From Herbaspirillum sp. SJZ106 (GTDB lineage Bacteria; Pseudomonadota; Gammaproteobacteria; Burkholderiales; Burkholderiaceae_D), in contig NZ_VFNI01000003.1 in the NCBI RefSeq assembly GCF_006715495.1, positions 248,001 through 312,000 of the forward strand: a DNA stretch of 64,000 nt, written 5' to 3'. Positions 10,298 through 19,117 of the stretch are shown here, piece by piece. The notes under the pieces were generated by a model. The model made no database searches, had not been told where the DNA came from, and saw only the letters and a list, made by a program, of their open reading frames with translations. The number at the start of each line of letters is the position of its first letter. Within the stretch, counting starts at the first letter, position 1. The translations under genes were made by a program, and so were the position numbers.

Positions 10298-11119
10298 ATG
10301 GCAAAACAGAAGAACGGGGGCGTCCTGCAGGGCTTGCTGGTGCCGCTGATTGTGGTGGCGTTCTGGGAGGGGGCGTCCCGGGCCGGATGGATCAATCCCC
10401 AGATTCTGCCTTCGCCCTGGGCGGTGCTGCATAAGTGGTACGAGTATGCGACGCCGGCCCAGCCGTACGACCCGGCCGGCGGCAGCTGGCTGGCCTGGGC
10501 GTTTTCCGGCGAGCTGGTCATGGATGCCATCGGCAGCCTGTACCGCGTGGTGGCCGGCTTCCTGATCGGCGCCGGGCTGGCGCTGCCGCTGGGCCTGCTG
10601 ATGGGGGCCAGCCAGCGTATTTACGGCCTGATGAACCTGACCGTGCAGGTGATCCGCCCGATCCCGCCGATTGCCTACATCCCGCTGGCGATCCTGTGGT
10701 TCGGGCTGGGCAATCCGCCGGCGCTGTTCCTGATCTCGCTGGGGGCGTTCTTCCCGGTGCTGATGAACACCATCGCCGGCGTGCGCCAGGTCGACGGCAT
10801 CTACCTGCGCGCAGCGCGCAACCTCGGCGCCAGCCAGACCACGATGTTCCTGCGGGTGATGCTGCCGGCGGCCGTGCCCTACATCCTGTCGGGCGTGCGC
10901 ATCGGCATCGGCACCGCCTTCATCGTGGTGATCGTGGCCGAGATGATCGCGGTCAGCAACGGCCTGGGTTTCCGCATCATGGAAGCGCGCGAGTATTTCT
11001 GGTCCGACAAGATCATCGCCGGCATGATCACCATCGGCCTCCTGGGCCTGGCGATCGACCTCGGCATGAGCCGCCTGAACAACTACATGCTGCGCTGGCA
11101 CCGCGGGCTGGAGAACTGA
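10298..11119 (+). CDS. ABC transporter permease, NitT/TauT (SsuC-like)
   Basis: Inner-membrane permease of the same importer, 273 aa with about six membrane helices. The binding-protein-dependent transport motif region reads AARNLGASQTTMFLRVMLPAAVPYILSGVRIG. That EAA-type loop contacts the ATPase. The ATG at 10298 follows AAGGA by seven bases; a GTG three bases earlier is the alternative. It lies 10 bp after the binding protein and 3 bp before the ATPase, consistent with one transcript. Confidence 0.9.
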   Translation: MAKQKNGGVLQGLLVPLIVVAFWEGASRAGWINPQILPSPWAVLHKWYEYATPAQPYDPAGGSWLAWAFSGELVMDAIGSLYRVVAGFLIGAGLALPLGLLMGASQRIYGLMNLTVQVIRPIPPIAYIPLAILWFGLGNPPALFLISLGAFFPVLMNTIAGVRQVDGIYLRAARNLGASQTTMFLRVMLPAAVPYILSGVRIGIGTAFIVVIVAEMIAVSNGLGFRIMEAREYFWSDKIIAGMITIGLLGLAIDLGMSRLNNYMLRWHRGLEN

Positions 11120-11122
11120 ACC

Positions 11123-11932
11123 ATGAGCATGAACCCTTCTTCGCCCCAGATCAGGATCTCCGGCGTGCACAAGGTATTCAAGACCGACGACCGCGAAGTC
11201 GTGGCCTTGAAGGACATCAACCTCGACATTCCCGATGGCCAGTTCGTCTGCCTGCTGGGTCCCTCGGGCTGCGGCAAGTCGACGTTGCTGAACGCCATCG
11301 CCGGCTTTGCGCTGCCGTCTTCCGGCACTATCACCACCGGCGATAAGCTGGTGACCGAACCCGGCCCGGAGCGCGGTATGGTGTTCCAGGAATACGCGCT
11401 GTTCCCGTGGATGACGGTGGAGCAGAACGTCGCTTTCGGCCTGGAGATCAAAGGCACGCCCAAGGCCGAGATCACGGCGCGCGTGACCCAGTTGCTGGAC
11501 AAGCTGGGGCTGGTCGATTTCCGCAGCCGTTTCCCCAAGGACTTGTCCGGCGGCATGCGCCAGCGGGTGGCGATCGCCCGCGTGCTGGCGCTGGATTCGC
11601 CCATCATGCTGATGGATGAGCCGTTCGGCGCGCTCGATGCGCTCACCCGTCGCAACCTGCAGGACGAGCTGCTGCGGATCTGGGACGAGTTCAAGAAGAC
11701 CATCGTGTTCGTCACCCACAGCATCGAGGAGGCGATCTACCTGGCCGACCGCATCGTGGTCATGACCTATCGCCCCGGCACCATCAAGCGCGACATGGTG
11801 GTGACGCTGCCGCGCCTGCGCGATCCGGCCGATCCCGAGTTCAACGCCCTGAAGCGCGAACTCGGCCAATTGGTCATGGAGGAGCAGCAGCGCCACCACA
11901 ATGCCGAGATGAAGGCGGCGGCGGTCGACTGA
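11123..11932 (+). CDS. ABC transporter ATP-binding protein, NitT/TauT (SsuB/TauB-like)
   Basis: Cytoplasmic ATPase that powers the importer. The 269-aa protein has Walker A GPSGCGKST at 46-54, Q loop VFQEYALFPW, signature LSGGMRQR at 141-148, Walker B with D165-E166, and the H loop VFVTHSIEEA. It closes the operon, and a clear terminator follows 22 bp later. Confidence 0.92.
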   Translation: MSMNPSSPQIRISGVHKVFKTDDREVVALKDINLDIPDGQFVCLLGPSGCGKSTLLNAIAGFALPSSGTITTGDKLVTEPGPERGMVFQEYALFPWMTVEQNVAFGLEIKGTPKAEITARVTQLLDKLGLVDFRSRFPKDLSGGMRQRVAIARVLALDSPIMLMDEPFGALDALTRRNLQDELLRIWDEFKKTIVFVTHSIEEAIYLADRIVVMTYRPGTIKRDMVVTLPRLRDPADPEFNALKRELGQLVMEEQQRHHNAEMKAAAVD

Positions 11933-11953
11933 TTCTTGCGCAACGGCATCCGG

Positions 11954-11980
11954 ACACGGCAGGTTTTCCTGCCGTGTTTC
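11954..11980 (+). terminator. Intrinsic terminator of the ABC importer operon
   Basis: ACACGGCAGG pairs with CCTGCCGTGT around a TTTT loop, followed by TTCGTTT. Confidence 0.8.
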
Positions 11981-12046
11981 GTTTGGGCGTGTAAAATGCG
12001 CTCCCCGTCCGCTATCCGGGGCGGGATTTGGATTCCGGGAATTCGT

Positions 12047-12060
12047 CTCTATATATAGAG
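12047..12060. promoter_or_regulatory. Perfect palindrome CTCTATATATAGAG upstream of the cytochrome assembly gene
   Basis: A perfect 14-bp palindrome 63 bp before the start at 12123. It may be an operator or simply overlap a TATA-rich promoter. Its CTATATATAG core resembles the centre of NrdR boxes, but the outer bases do not fit and it is single. Confidence 0.3.
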
Positions 12061-12122
12061 GGTATGTTTTCCACGCCTGGCCGCGGGCAGGGGCGCGGCC
12101 TGACATGGTGTAAACTTAGCCG

Positions 12123-12935
12123 ATGCAAACTTACTTTTTCATCCTGGCCGCGGTGCTGTACCTGGCATGCGCTTTCCTGCCTTCGGAGCGGCGCTTGCCG
12201 ATTTCGCTGGGGATCGTGCTCGGCTGGATCCTGCATGGCGGCGCGTTGCTGTCGGACATGTTCGCGGCCGAGGCCATCCGGGTCGGGTTTGCCGTGATGC
12301 TGTCGGCCACGCTATGGATTTCGGTGGCCGCCTACTGGCTGGAAAACCGCAACTTCTCGCTCGACAGCATGCGGGTGCTGGTGTTGCCGGTGGCCGCGGT
12401 ATCGGTGGTGCTGCCCAGCATTTTCCCGGGCAACATGATCGTATTGGCCGGCAAGTCGGATTGGTTCCTGGCGCATATCGCCGTCTCCATCCTGGCCTAC
12501 AGCACGCTGACCATCGCCGCCTTCCATGCGGTGCTGATGGTACTGCAGGAGTCGCGCCTGCATACGCGTCCCGGCCCGGCCGCCAGGAACGGCTGGTTCG
12601 CGATGGCGCTGGACCGCCTGCCGGCGCTGCTGACGATGGAAAGACTGCTGTTTCGCCTGATCGGCTTCGGTTTCGTGCTGCTGACGCTGACCGTGCTGTC
12701 GGGCGTGGTATTTTCCGAGCAGTTGTTCGGGGCGCCGTTCCGCTGGGACCACAAGACGGTTTTCACCATGCTGTCCTGGCTGCTGTTCGGCCTGTTGCTG
12801 GCCGGTCGCCGCTGGCAGGGATGGCGCGGACGTACCGCGCTGTCCTTCACGCTGGCCGGTTTCGCTATTCTTCTATTGGCTTATGTGGGCAGCCGATTCG
12901 TGCTTGAAGTCGTGCTGCATCGGGTACTGACATGA
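12123..12935 (+). CDS. Cytochrome c assembly family inner membrane protein (YpjD/CcsA-type)
   Basis: A 270-aa polytopic membrane protein of the CcmC/CcsA/HemX heme-handling family, with about eight hydrophobic segments. Histidines occur in the first half (HGGALLSDM, LAHIAVSILAYSTLTIAAFHAVL) and near the end in the family pattern RWDHKTVFTMLSWLLFGLLL. The E. coli relative YpjD has no firmly established role and is typically next to ffh, as here once the importer is discounted. It overlaps the next gene by 4 bp (ATGA), so the two are coupled. Confidence 0.85.
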   Translation: MQTYFFILAAVLYLACAFLPSERRLPISLGIVLGWILHGGALLSDMFAAEAIRVGFAVMLSATLWISVAAYWLENRNFSLDSMRVLVLPVAAVSVVLPSIFPGNMIVLAGKSDWFLAHIAVSILAYSTLTIAAFHAVLMVLQESRLHTRPGPAARNGWFAMALDRLPALLTMERLLFRLIGFGFVLLTLTVLSGVVFSEQLFGAPFRWDHKTVFTMLSWLLFGLLLAGRRWQGWRGRTALSFTLAGFAILLLAYVGSRFVLEVVLHRVLT

Positions 12936-13216
12936 AATATCTGATCTGGTTGGTGGTCTTGCTGGCCGTGGTGGTGTGGTTCCAGCGCGCCAAGAAGTCG
13001 ATGCTGGCCGGCAGCGATGCCGCCGGCAAAGCTGCGGGCGAATCCGAAGCGCCGCACCCCAAGGCCAGGCGTTTTCGCCGTGGCGCCGACAGCGGCGCCG
13101 AAACCATGGTGCAGTGCGCGCATTGCGGCATCCATTTCCCCGTTTCCGAAGCGGTCACGCATGCCTCTGGCGCGCATTACTGCTGCGAAGAACACCGCCG
13201 CCTGGCCTCGTTCTGA
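12932..13216 (+). CDS. PP0621 family protein
   Basis: A 94-aa small membrane-anchored protein resembling the PP0621 family, function unknown. Residues 1-17 form one membrane helix (YLIWLVVLLAVVVWF), then a basic linker. The C-terminal zinc-finger-like module reads CAHCGIHFPVSEAV, then HYCCEEHR, giving Cys/His ligands. It overlaps the preceding gene by 4 bp and sits 3 bp before ampD. Confidence 0.8.
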   Translation: MKYLIWLVVLLAVVVWFQRAKKSMLAGSDAAGKAAGESEAPHPKARRFRRGADSGAETMVQCAHCGIHFPVSEAVTHASGAHYCCEEHRRLASF

Positions 13217-13219
13217 TCC

Positions 13220-13867
13220 ATGGCGACTTCCCCTTCCGACGCCGGCGCATGGTTTATCGACGGCGACGGCTGGTGCAACATGGCCCGCCGCGAAGCTTCC
13301 CCGAACTGCGACGAACGCCCTGACGGCTGCATCGCCGACCTGCTGGTGATCCACAACATCAGCTTGCCGCCCGGGGAATTCGGCGGGCCTTATATCGCCG
13401 ACCTGTTCTGCAACCGGCTCGACTATGAGGCCGATCCCTATTTCGACCAGTTGCGGCCGTTGCGGGTCTCGGCGCATTTCCTGATCCGGCGCGATGGCGA
13501 AGTGGTCCAGTTCGTGTCCGCCAATCGCCGGGCCTGGCATGCCGGGGTGTCGATGTTCGACGGACGCGAGCGCTGCAACGACTTTTCCATCGGCATCGAG
13601 CTCGAAGGCACCGATGCCGAACCCTTTGCCGAAGCCCAGTATCCGGCATTGGCCAGGCTCACTGCTGCGCTGCGGGAACGTTATGCGCTCACCGATGTGG
13701 CCGGACATGAGCATATCGCCCCGTTGCGCAAGACCGATCCCGGTCCGTTTTTCGATTGGGGGCGCTACTGGAATGCGCTTGAGGAAATAATTAACGGCGC
13801 GCAATTGCGCTTCCCTGCTGGCCCTGTCAAAAGTCAAGCTGCCGGGCCAGAAAAATTCGAGAAATAG
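13220..13867 (+). CDS. ampD: 1,6-anhydro-N-acetylmuramyl-L-alanine amidase AmpD
   Basis: Cytoplasmic zinc amidase of peptidoglycan recycling that cleaves anhydroMurNAc from the stem peptide; loss usually raises AmpC-type beta-lactamase expression. The 215-aa protein shows the amidase_2 fold with zinc His in VIHNISLPPGEFGG and GHEHIAPLRKTDPGPFFDW, and the substrate region SANRRAWHAGVS. It lies at the end of a tight three-gene unit. mpl and anmK elsewhere in the window act in the same recycling pathway. Confidence 0.93.
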   Translation: MATSPSDAGAWFIDGDGWCNMARREASPNCDERPDGCIADLLVIHNISLPPGEFGGPYIADLFCNRLDYEADPYFDQLRPLRVSAHFLIRRDGEVVQFVSANRRAWHAGVSMFDGRERCNDFSIGIELEGTDAEPFAEAQYPALARLTAALRERYALTDVAGHEHIAPLRKTDPGPFFDWGRYWNALEEIINGAQLRFPAGPVKSQAAGPEKFEK

Positions 13868-13889
13868 CGGTTGCAACATCGAGATGCCG

Positions 13890-13935
13890 CTACTAGAATT
13901 AGTCTCAATCGTTCTTTTGGTACTAGATGTAGTGT
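13890..13935. promoter_or_regulatory. Pair of NrdR-box-like sites upstream of nrdAB
   Basis: Two similar palindromic sites, CTACTAGAATTAGTCT at 13890-13905 and GTACTAGATGTAGTGT at 13920-13935, start exactly 30 bp apart. They match the published NrdR consensus ACACWATATATWGTGT at about 10 and 12 of 16 positions. NrdR boxes are known to occur in pairs spaced by whole helical turns near ribonucleotide reductase promoters, which fits. No nrdR gene is in the window. Confidence 0.6.
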
Positions 13936-14103
13936 TTTGGTAATCTCCAGTTGTATCCGGATTTGTCATTCGAAAATGGCCGTGCTTCAGAAGGTGAAAG
14001 GTTCGTGAGGCAGCAATAAAGTCCTACAACGTCTCGCGGTTCCTTCTTTTCCAACATCGGTCTACTCATTAATTCAGTTTCAAGCAGGTTTTGCGTCAGC
14101 ATG

Positions 14104-14175
14104 AATATCCGCGCAAAGGGATATTTATTGTGGGGCGCTTCTGTCGTTCGCGAACCCCCGGGCAGGTGGGGGTTC
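14104..14175 (+). other. Two hairpins in the nrdA leader
   Basis: AATATCC/GGATATT at 14104-14125 and GAACCCCC/GGGGGTTC at 14152-14175 lie between the NrdR-like pair and the nrdA start. The second is followed by TAATTTAG rather than a clean T tract, so it is at best a weak attenuator. No known riboswitch class was recognised in the 369-bp region 13868-14236. Confidence 0.4.
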
Positions 14176-14236
14176 TAATTTAGCAACTCGGGGCAATCTC
14201 CACGTGGTTGTCTGTCTTATGTATCTAGGAGGCTAA

Positions 14237-17200
14237 GTGCGCTCAACTCAAGAAATTTCCGTCAATTCTCCTGCCGTGTTCGGCGTCACCGCCGCTGACC
14301 TGGAGGTGTCTTCCGACGCGTCCAAGGCTGCCACCGCGAAAGCCGGCGCCGGTCTGGGCGAATACCGGATCATCCGCCGCAACGGCGCAGTGGTCGGTTT
14401 CGAGCCGTCCAAGATCTCCATCGCCGTGACCAAGGCCTTCCTGGCCGTCAACGGCGGGCAGGGCGCGGCGTCGGCCCGCGTGCGCGAGATGGTCGAGCAA
14501 TTGACGACCAATGTGGTCTCGGCGCTGGTGCGCCGCCAGCCCACCGGCGGCACGTTCCATATTGAAGACATCCAGGACCAGGTCGAACTTGCCCTGATGC
14601 GCTCGGGCGAGCACGACGTCGCCCGCGCCTACGTGCTGTACCGCGCCAAGCGCATGGAAGAGCGCGCCCAACAGGGCAGCGCCGCCAAGGCGGATGTCGC
14701 CGCGCCGCAACTGCACGTGGTCGAAGACGGCCAGAGCCGTCCGCTGGACGTGGCCGAAGTGCGCGCGCTGATCGGCGCGGCCTGCGAAGGCCTGGAAAAG
14801 CATGTCGATGCCCAGGCGATCCTGGCCGAGACGATGAAGAACCTGTACGACGGCGTGCCCGTCGAAGAGCTGTACAAGTCCGCCATCCTGGCTGCCCGCG
14901 CGCTGATGGAAAAGGACCCGGCCTACAGCCAGGTGACTTCGCGCCTGCTGATGCACACCATCCGCAAGGAAGTGTTCGGCAGGGAAGTGGCGCAAGCCGA
15001 TGCGCCGGCCGAATATCTCGACTATTTCGCCAAGTACATCAAGAAGGGCATCGCCGCCGAGCTGCTCGACACCAAGCTGGCCCAGTTCGACCTGGAAAAG
15101 CTGGCTGCCGCGATCAAGCCCGAGCGTGACCTGCAATTCGGCTACATCGGCCTGCAGACCCTGTACGACCGTTATTTCCTGCACATCCAGGGCACCCGCA
15201 TCGAAATGCCGCAGGCGTTCTACATGCGCGTGGCGATGGGCCTGGCCTTGAACGAGATCGACCGTGAAGCGCGCGCCATCGAGTTCTACGACCTGCTGTC
15301 GTCGTTCGACTTCATGAGCTCGACCCCGACCCTGTTCAATTCGGGCACCCTGCGCTCGCAGTTGTCCTCGTGCTACCTGACCACCGTGGCCGACGACCTC
15401 GACGGCATCTACGAAGCCATCAAGGAAAACGCCCTGCTGGCCAAGTTCGCCGGCGGCCTGGGCAACGACTGGACGCCAGTGCGCGCCCTGGGCGCCCATA
15501 TCAAGGGCACCAACGGCAAGTCGCAAGGCGTGGTGCCGTTCCTGAAGGTGGTCAACGACACCGCCGTGGCGGTCAACCAGGGCGGCAAGCGCAAGGGCGC
15601 GGTCTGCGCCTACCTGGAAACCTGGCACATGGACATCGAGGAATTCCTCGAACTGCGCAAGAACACCGGCGACGACCGCCGCCGCACCCACGACATGAAC
15701 ACCGCGAACTGGATTCCCGACCTGTTCATGAAGCGCGTGATGGAAAAGGGCGAATGGACCCTGTTCTCGCCAAGCGACACCCCGGACCTGCATGACAAGT
15801 TCGGCAAAGCCTTCGAAGAAGCCTACACCGGCTACGAAGCCAAGGCCGCCCGCGGCGAGCTGAAGCTGTTCAAGAAGGTGCAAGCCAACGACCTGTGGCG
15901 CAAGATGCTGTCGATGCTGTTCGAAACCGGCCACCCATGGATCACCTTCAAGGATCCTTGCAACATCCGTTCGCCGCAGCAGCACGTGGGCGTGGTGCAC
16001 AGCTCCAACCTGTGCACCGAGATCACCCTGAACACCAACGATTCCGAAATCGCGGTGTGCAACCTGGGTTCGGTCAACCTGCCGGCGCACCTGGTCAACG
16101 GCGAGCTGGACCATGCCAAGCTGCAGCGCACCATCCGCACCGCGATGCGCATGCTGGACAACGTCATCGACATCAACTACTACGCGGTCAAGAAGGCGCG
16201 CGATTCCAACCTGCGCCACCGTCCGGTGGGCATGGGCATCATGGGCTTCCAGGACTGCCTGCACATGAAGCGCATCCCGTACGCGTCGATGGACGCCGTC
16301 GAGTTCGCCGACCGTTCGATGGAAGCCGTCTGCTACTACGCCTACTGGGCCTCGACCGAGCTGGCCGAAGAGCGCGGCCGCTACACCTCCTACCGCGGCT
16401 CGCTGTGGGACCGCGGCATCCTGCCGCAGGATTCCCTGAAGCTGCTGGCCGAGGAACGCGGCGGCTACCTGGAAGCCGACACCAGCGAAACCATGGACTG
16501 GAGCGCCCTGCGCGGCCGCATCAAGGAACATGGCATGCGCAACTCGAATTGCGTGGCGATCGCCCCGACCGCCACCATTTCGAACATCATCGGCGTGTCG
16601 GCTTGCATCGAGCCGACCTACCAGAACCTGTACGTGAAGTCGAACCTGTCGGGCGAATTCACCGAAATCAACGAATACCTGGTGCGCGACCTGAAGGCGC
16701 GCGGCCTGTGGGACGAAGTCATGATCGCCGACCTGAAGTACTTCGACGGCAGCCTGGCCAAGATCGACCGCATCCCGCAAGACCTGCGCGACATCTACGC
16801 CACCGCTTTCGAAGTGGATCCGTCGTGGCTGGTGGAAGCCGCCTCGCGTCGCCAGAAATGGATCGACCAGGCGCAGTCGCTCAACATCTACATGGCCGGC
16901 GCCTCGGGCAAGCGCCTGGATGAGACCTACAAGCTGGCATGGCTGCGCGGCTTGAAGACCACTTACTACCTGCGCACCATCGGCGCGACCCATACCGAGA
17001 AGTCGACTTCCCGCACCGGCGCCCTGAACGCCGTGTCGGTGGACGGCGGCATGAGCAGTTCGGCAGCGGCTGCTGCGGCTGCAGCAGCGGCTCCGGCCGT
17101 CGCCGCAGCCTCGATCGCCTCGGCGAGCGCAGCTTCGACCGCCTACGTGATGCCCAATCCGGGCGCCGCCATCGACGCCGACGGTCCGGTTTGCACCATG

Positions 17201-17245
17201 CGTCCGGGCGACGCCGGCTTCGAAGAGTGCGAGGCCTGCCAGTAA
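14237..17245 (+). CDS. nrdA: Ribonucleoside-diphosphate reductase, alpha subunit (class Ia)
   Basis: Large subunit of the aerobic enzyme that reduces ribonucleotides for DNA synthesis. The 1002-aa protein starts at GTG with AGGAGG four bases upstream. Residues about 43-135 form an ATP-cone (EYRIIRRNGAVVGFEPSKIS), and a second degenerate cone-like stretch follows to about 250. Catalytic residues visible are C379 (SSCYL), C593/E595 (NLCTEI) and C608 (VCNLG). The C-terminal redox pair is C998/C1001 (CEACQ). An Ala/Ser-rich linker of about 35 residues (near 938-975) separates core and tail. It is followed by nrdB after 215 bp and regulated by likely NrdR sites. Confidence 0.95.
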   Translation: MRSTQEISVNSPAVFGVTAADLEVSSDASKAATAKAGAGLGEYRIIRRNGAVVGFEPSKISIAVTKAFLAVNGGQGAASARVREMVEQLTTNVVSALVRRQPTGGTFHIEDIQDQVELALMRSGEHDVARAYVLYRAKRMEERAQQGSAAKADVAAPQLHVVEDGQSRPLDVAEVRALIGAACEGLEKHVDAQAILAETMKNLYDGVPVEELYKSAILAARALMEKDPAYSQVTSRLLMHTIRKEVFGREVAQADAPAEYLDYFAKYIKKGIAAELLDTKLAQFDLEKLAAAIKPERDLQFGYIGLQTLYDRYFLHIQGTRIEMPQAFYMRVAMGLALNEIDREARAIEFYDLLSSFDFMSSTPTLFNSGTLRSQLSSCYLTTVADDLDGIYEAIKENALLAKFAGGLGNDWTPVRALGAHIKGTNGKSQGVVPFLKVVNDTAVAVNQGGKRKGAVCAYLETWHMDIEEFLELRKNTGDDRRRTHDMNTANWIPDLFMKRVMEKGEWTLFSPSDTPDLHDKFGKAFEEAYTGYEAKAARGELKLFKKVQANDLWRKMLSMLFETGHPWITFKDPCNIRSPQQHVGVVHSSNLCTEITLNTNDSEIAVCNLGSVNLPAHLVNGELDHAKLQRTIRTAMRMLDNVIDINYYAVKKARDSNLRHRPVGMGIMGFQDCLHMKRIPYASMDAVEFADRSMEAVCYYAYWASTELAEERGRYTSYRGSLWDRGILPQDSLKLLAEERGGYLEADTSETMDWSALRGRIKEHGMRNSNCVAIAPTATISNIIGVSACIEPTYQNLYVKSNLSGEFTEINEYLVRDLKARGLWDEVMIADLKYFDGSLAKIDRIPQDLRDIYATAFEVDPSWLVEAASRRQKWIDQAQSLNIYMAGASGKRLDETYKLAWLRGLKTTYYLRTIGATHTEKSTSRTGALNAVSVDGGMSSSAAAAAAAAAAPAVAAASIASASAASTAYVMPNPGAAIDADGPVCTMRPGDAGFEECEACQ

Positions 17246-17333
17246 TACCAGCAAGAAGCCAGAATGCCGGCCGGGATCGCCAAGCTCATGAGGATGCGCA
17301 ACGCCATCCTCGATAGTGGCCAGTCAGATTTCC

Positions 17334-17384
17334 GCGCCGGGTTTTCACAGCCGGCGCATCTCGGTGAACTTCACCGGATGCGCC
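17334..17384 (+). other. Overlapping, mutually exclusive hairpins between nrdA and nrdB
   Basis: GCGCCGG (17334-17340) can pair with CCGGCGC (17351-17357). The second copy also begins a longer stem GGCGCATC..GGTGAA / TTCACC..GATGCGCC (17353-17384). The two stems share bases 17353-17357 and cannot form together. A separate GAGGATG/CATCCTC stem lies at 17290-17311. None is followed by a T tract. Confidence 0.45.
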
Positions 17385-17460
17385 GTTGTCACCTTCAATG
17401 ATGCTGGATGGCCAGTCCATTCCCGGCATCACCGCAACACATAGTTAAAGAGGAATAACC

Positions 17461-18615
17461 ATGCTTTCCTGGGATGACGAAGCAAGCGCAAAATCGGCGC
17501 AACCCCAACTGCAGCCGGCCGTGAGCGGCCACCCGCAATTCAATGACTCGGCGCTGAACCCGGCGCTGGTCACCCGCGACGCGCCGGTCGACACCACCCG
17601 CCGCGTCAACGCCGCCGACAAGCGCATCATCAACGGCCACACCGACGTCAACCAGCTGGTGCCGTTCAAGTACAAATGGGCCTGGGACAAATACCTGGCC
17701 GGTTGCGCCAACCACTGGATGCCGCAGGAAATCAACATGCAGCGCGACATCGAGCTGTGGAAGAATCCCAACGGCCTGACCGAAGACGAGCGCCGCCTGG
17801 TCAAGCGCAACCTCGGCTTCTTCGTGACCGCCGACTCGCTGGCCGCCAACAATATCGTGCTGGGCACCTACCGCCACATCACGGCGCCGGAATGCCGCCA
17901 GTACCTGTTGCGCCAGGCTTTCGAAGAGGCGATCCACACCCACGCCTACCAGTACATCGTCGAGTCGCTGGGCCTGGACGAAGCCGAGATCTTCAACGCC
18001 TACCATGAGGTGAAGTCGATCCGCGACAAGGATGAATTCCTGATCCCCTTCATCGACACGCTGACCAACCCGGAATTCAAGACCGGCACCGTCGAGAACG
18101 ACCAGAAACTGCTGAAGTCGCTGATCGTTTTCGCCTGCATCATGGAAGGCCTGTTCTTCTACGTCGGCTTCACGCAGATCCTCGCGCTGGGCCGCCAGAA
18201 CAAGATGATGGGCGCCGCCGAGCAGTACCAGTACATCCTGCGCGACGAGTCGATGCACTGCAATTTCGGGATCGATCTGATCAACACGGTGAAGATGGAG
18301 AACCCGCATCTGTGGACTCCGGAATTCCGCGAAGAGATCAAATCGTTGTTTTTAAGCGCGGTGGAGTTGGAATATCGTTACGCAGAGGATACAATGCCGC
18401 GAGGCGTGCTCGGGTTGAACGCTACCATGTTCAAGGGCTACCTCCGATTCATCGCTAATCGTCGCGCACAGCAAATCGGATTGGACCCGTTGTTCGCACA
18501 AGAAGAAAATCCGTTCCCCTGGATGAGCGAGATGATCGACTTGAAGAAGGAGCGCAACTTCTTTGAGACCCGCGTCATCGAATATCAAACCGGGGGTGCG
18601 TTGAGTTGGGAATGA
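17461..18615 (+). CDS. nrdB: Ribonucleoside-diphosphate reductase, beta subunit (class Ia)
   Basis: Small subunit that carries the di-iron centre and the tyrosyl radical. In the 384-aa protein the first metal Asp is D125 (FFVTADS), and E156, H159 and the radical Tyr Y163 sit in EEAIHTHAY. Later ligands are in [12 protein letters not shown] and [10 protein letters not shown]. The C-terminus TGGALSWE is of the type that docks into NrdA. An AAAGAGGA site precedes the ATG. Immediately upstream nrdA and the hairpin region suggest co-transcription. Confidence 0.95.
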   Translation: MLSWDDEASAKSAQPQLQPAVSGHPQFNDSALNPALVTRDAPVDTTRRVNAADKRIINGHTDVNQLVPFKYKWAWDKYLAGCANHWMPQEINMQRDIELWKNPNGLTEDERRLVKRNLGFFVTADSLAANNIVLGTYRHITAPECRQYLLRQAFEEAIHTHAYQYIVESLGLDEAEIFNAYHEVKSIRDKDEFLIPFIDTLTNPEFKTGTVENDQKLLKSLIVFACIMEGLFFYVGFTQILALGRQNKMMGAAEQYQYILRDESMHCNFGIDLINTVKMENPHLWTPEFREEIKSLFLSAVELEYRYAEDTMPRGVLGLNATMFKGYLRFIANRRAQQIGLDPLFAQEENPFPWMSEMIDLKKERNFFETRVIEYQTGGALSWE

Positions 18616-19117
18616 TGTGCAGTCTCGTCAGTGCTCTTCAGCGAGACACATTGCACAGCGGCAGTCGGGTAGCTTGCAAGATACCCGGCTGTTGAAACTG
18701 AAAGGCAATCGCCAAATTAATGAACAGTCAGAGACCGAACCGTTCTTCTCTGTTATCGCCGCTTAACCCCATCGTGTCGGGTAAGGCGGCTTTTCCTTTG
18801 AAAAACCTGATGGTTTTTCAAATGTGCTATTCCGACGCTGGCGTTTGAACACGCTGGCGTTTTTTTGGGCCTCGCGCCTGCTCCCGTAGTCGATCGTGGC
18901 CCGCCTGGTGTGCGGGACTGCCGGAGAGGTCCAGCCAAGATAGCTGAAGCGCTGCATAGGTGAGGGGATGCAGCAGTTCAGCTGGTGCCGAATTCATTAG
19001 CGCAAGCAGAGGCATGCTTGTGCCGATGAATAATCCGCCTGCGTACATCGCGATGTCGCAGGAGGGTTTCTTATATCAAGCTTGATTTTTTCCATCACGT
19101 GAAGAAGGAGAAACAAA
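18616..19117. other. Gene-free region between nrdB and the histone H1-like gene
   Basis: These 502 bp contain an inverted repeat AGTCGGGTA/TACCCGGCT (18663-18690), a perfect 11-bp inverted repeat TTTGAAAAACC/GGTTTTTCAAA (18797-18822) and a short direct repeat of ACGCTGGCGTTT near 18834-18860. The right end should carry the promoter of the H1-like gene, whose AAGGAG site is at 19105-19110. No supported gene was seen. Confidence 0.5.

Noticed and set aside
12047-12060. The palindrome as a third NrdR box
   Set aside because: Only the core fits the consensus, it is single rather than paired, and the downstream genes are unrelated to nucleotide reduction.
10280-12106. 608-codon open frame on the minus strand
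   Set aside because: It lies opposite the ABC importer genes, has His/Gln/Arg-rich low-information sequence and no domain; it is an antisense shadow of high-GC coding sequence.
18797-18822. Perfect inverted repeat TTTGAAAAACC/GGTTTTTCAAA as a terminator
   Set aside because: Stem is mainly A/T and is not followed by a T tract; it is about 180 bp from the nrdB stop, so a terminator role is not supported.
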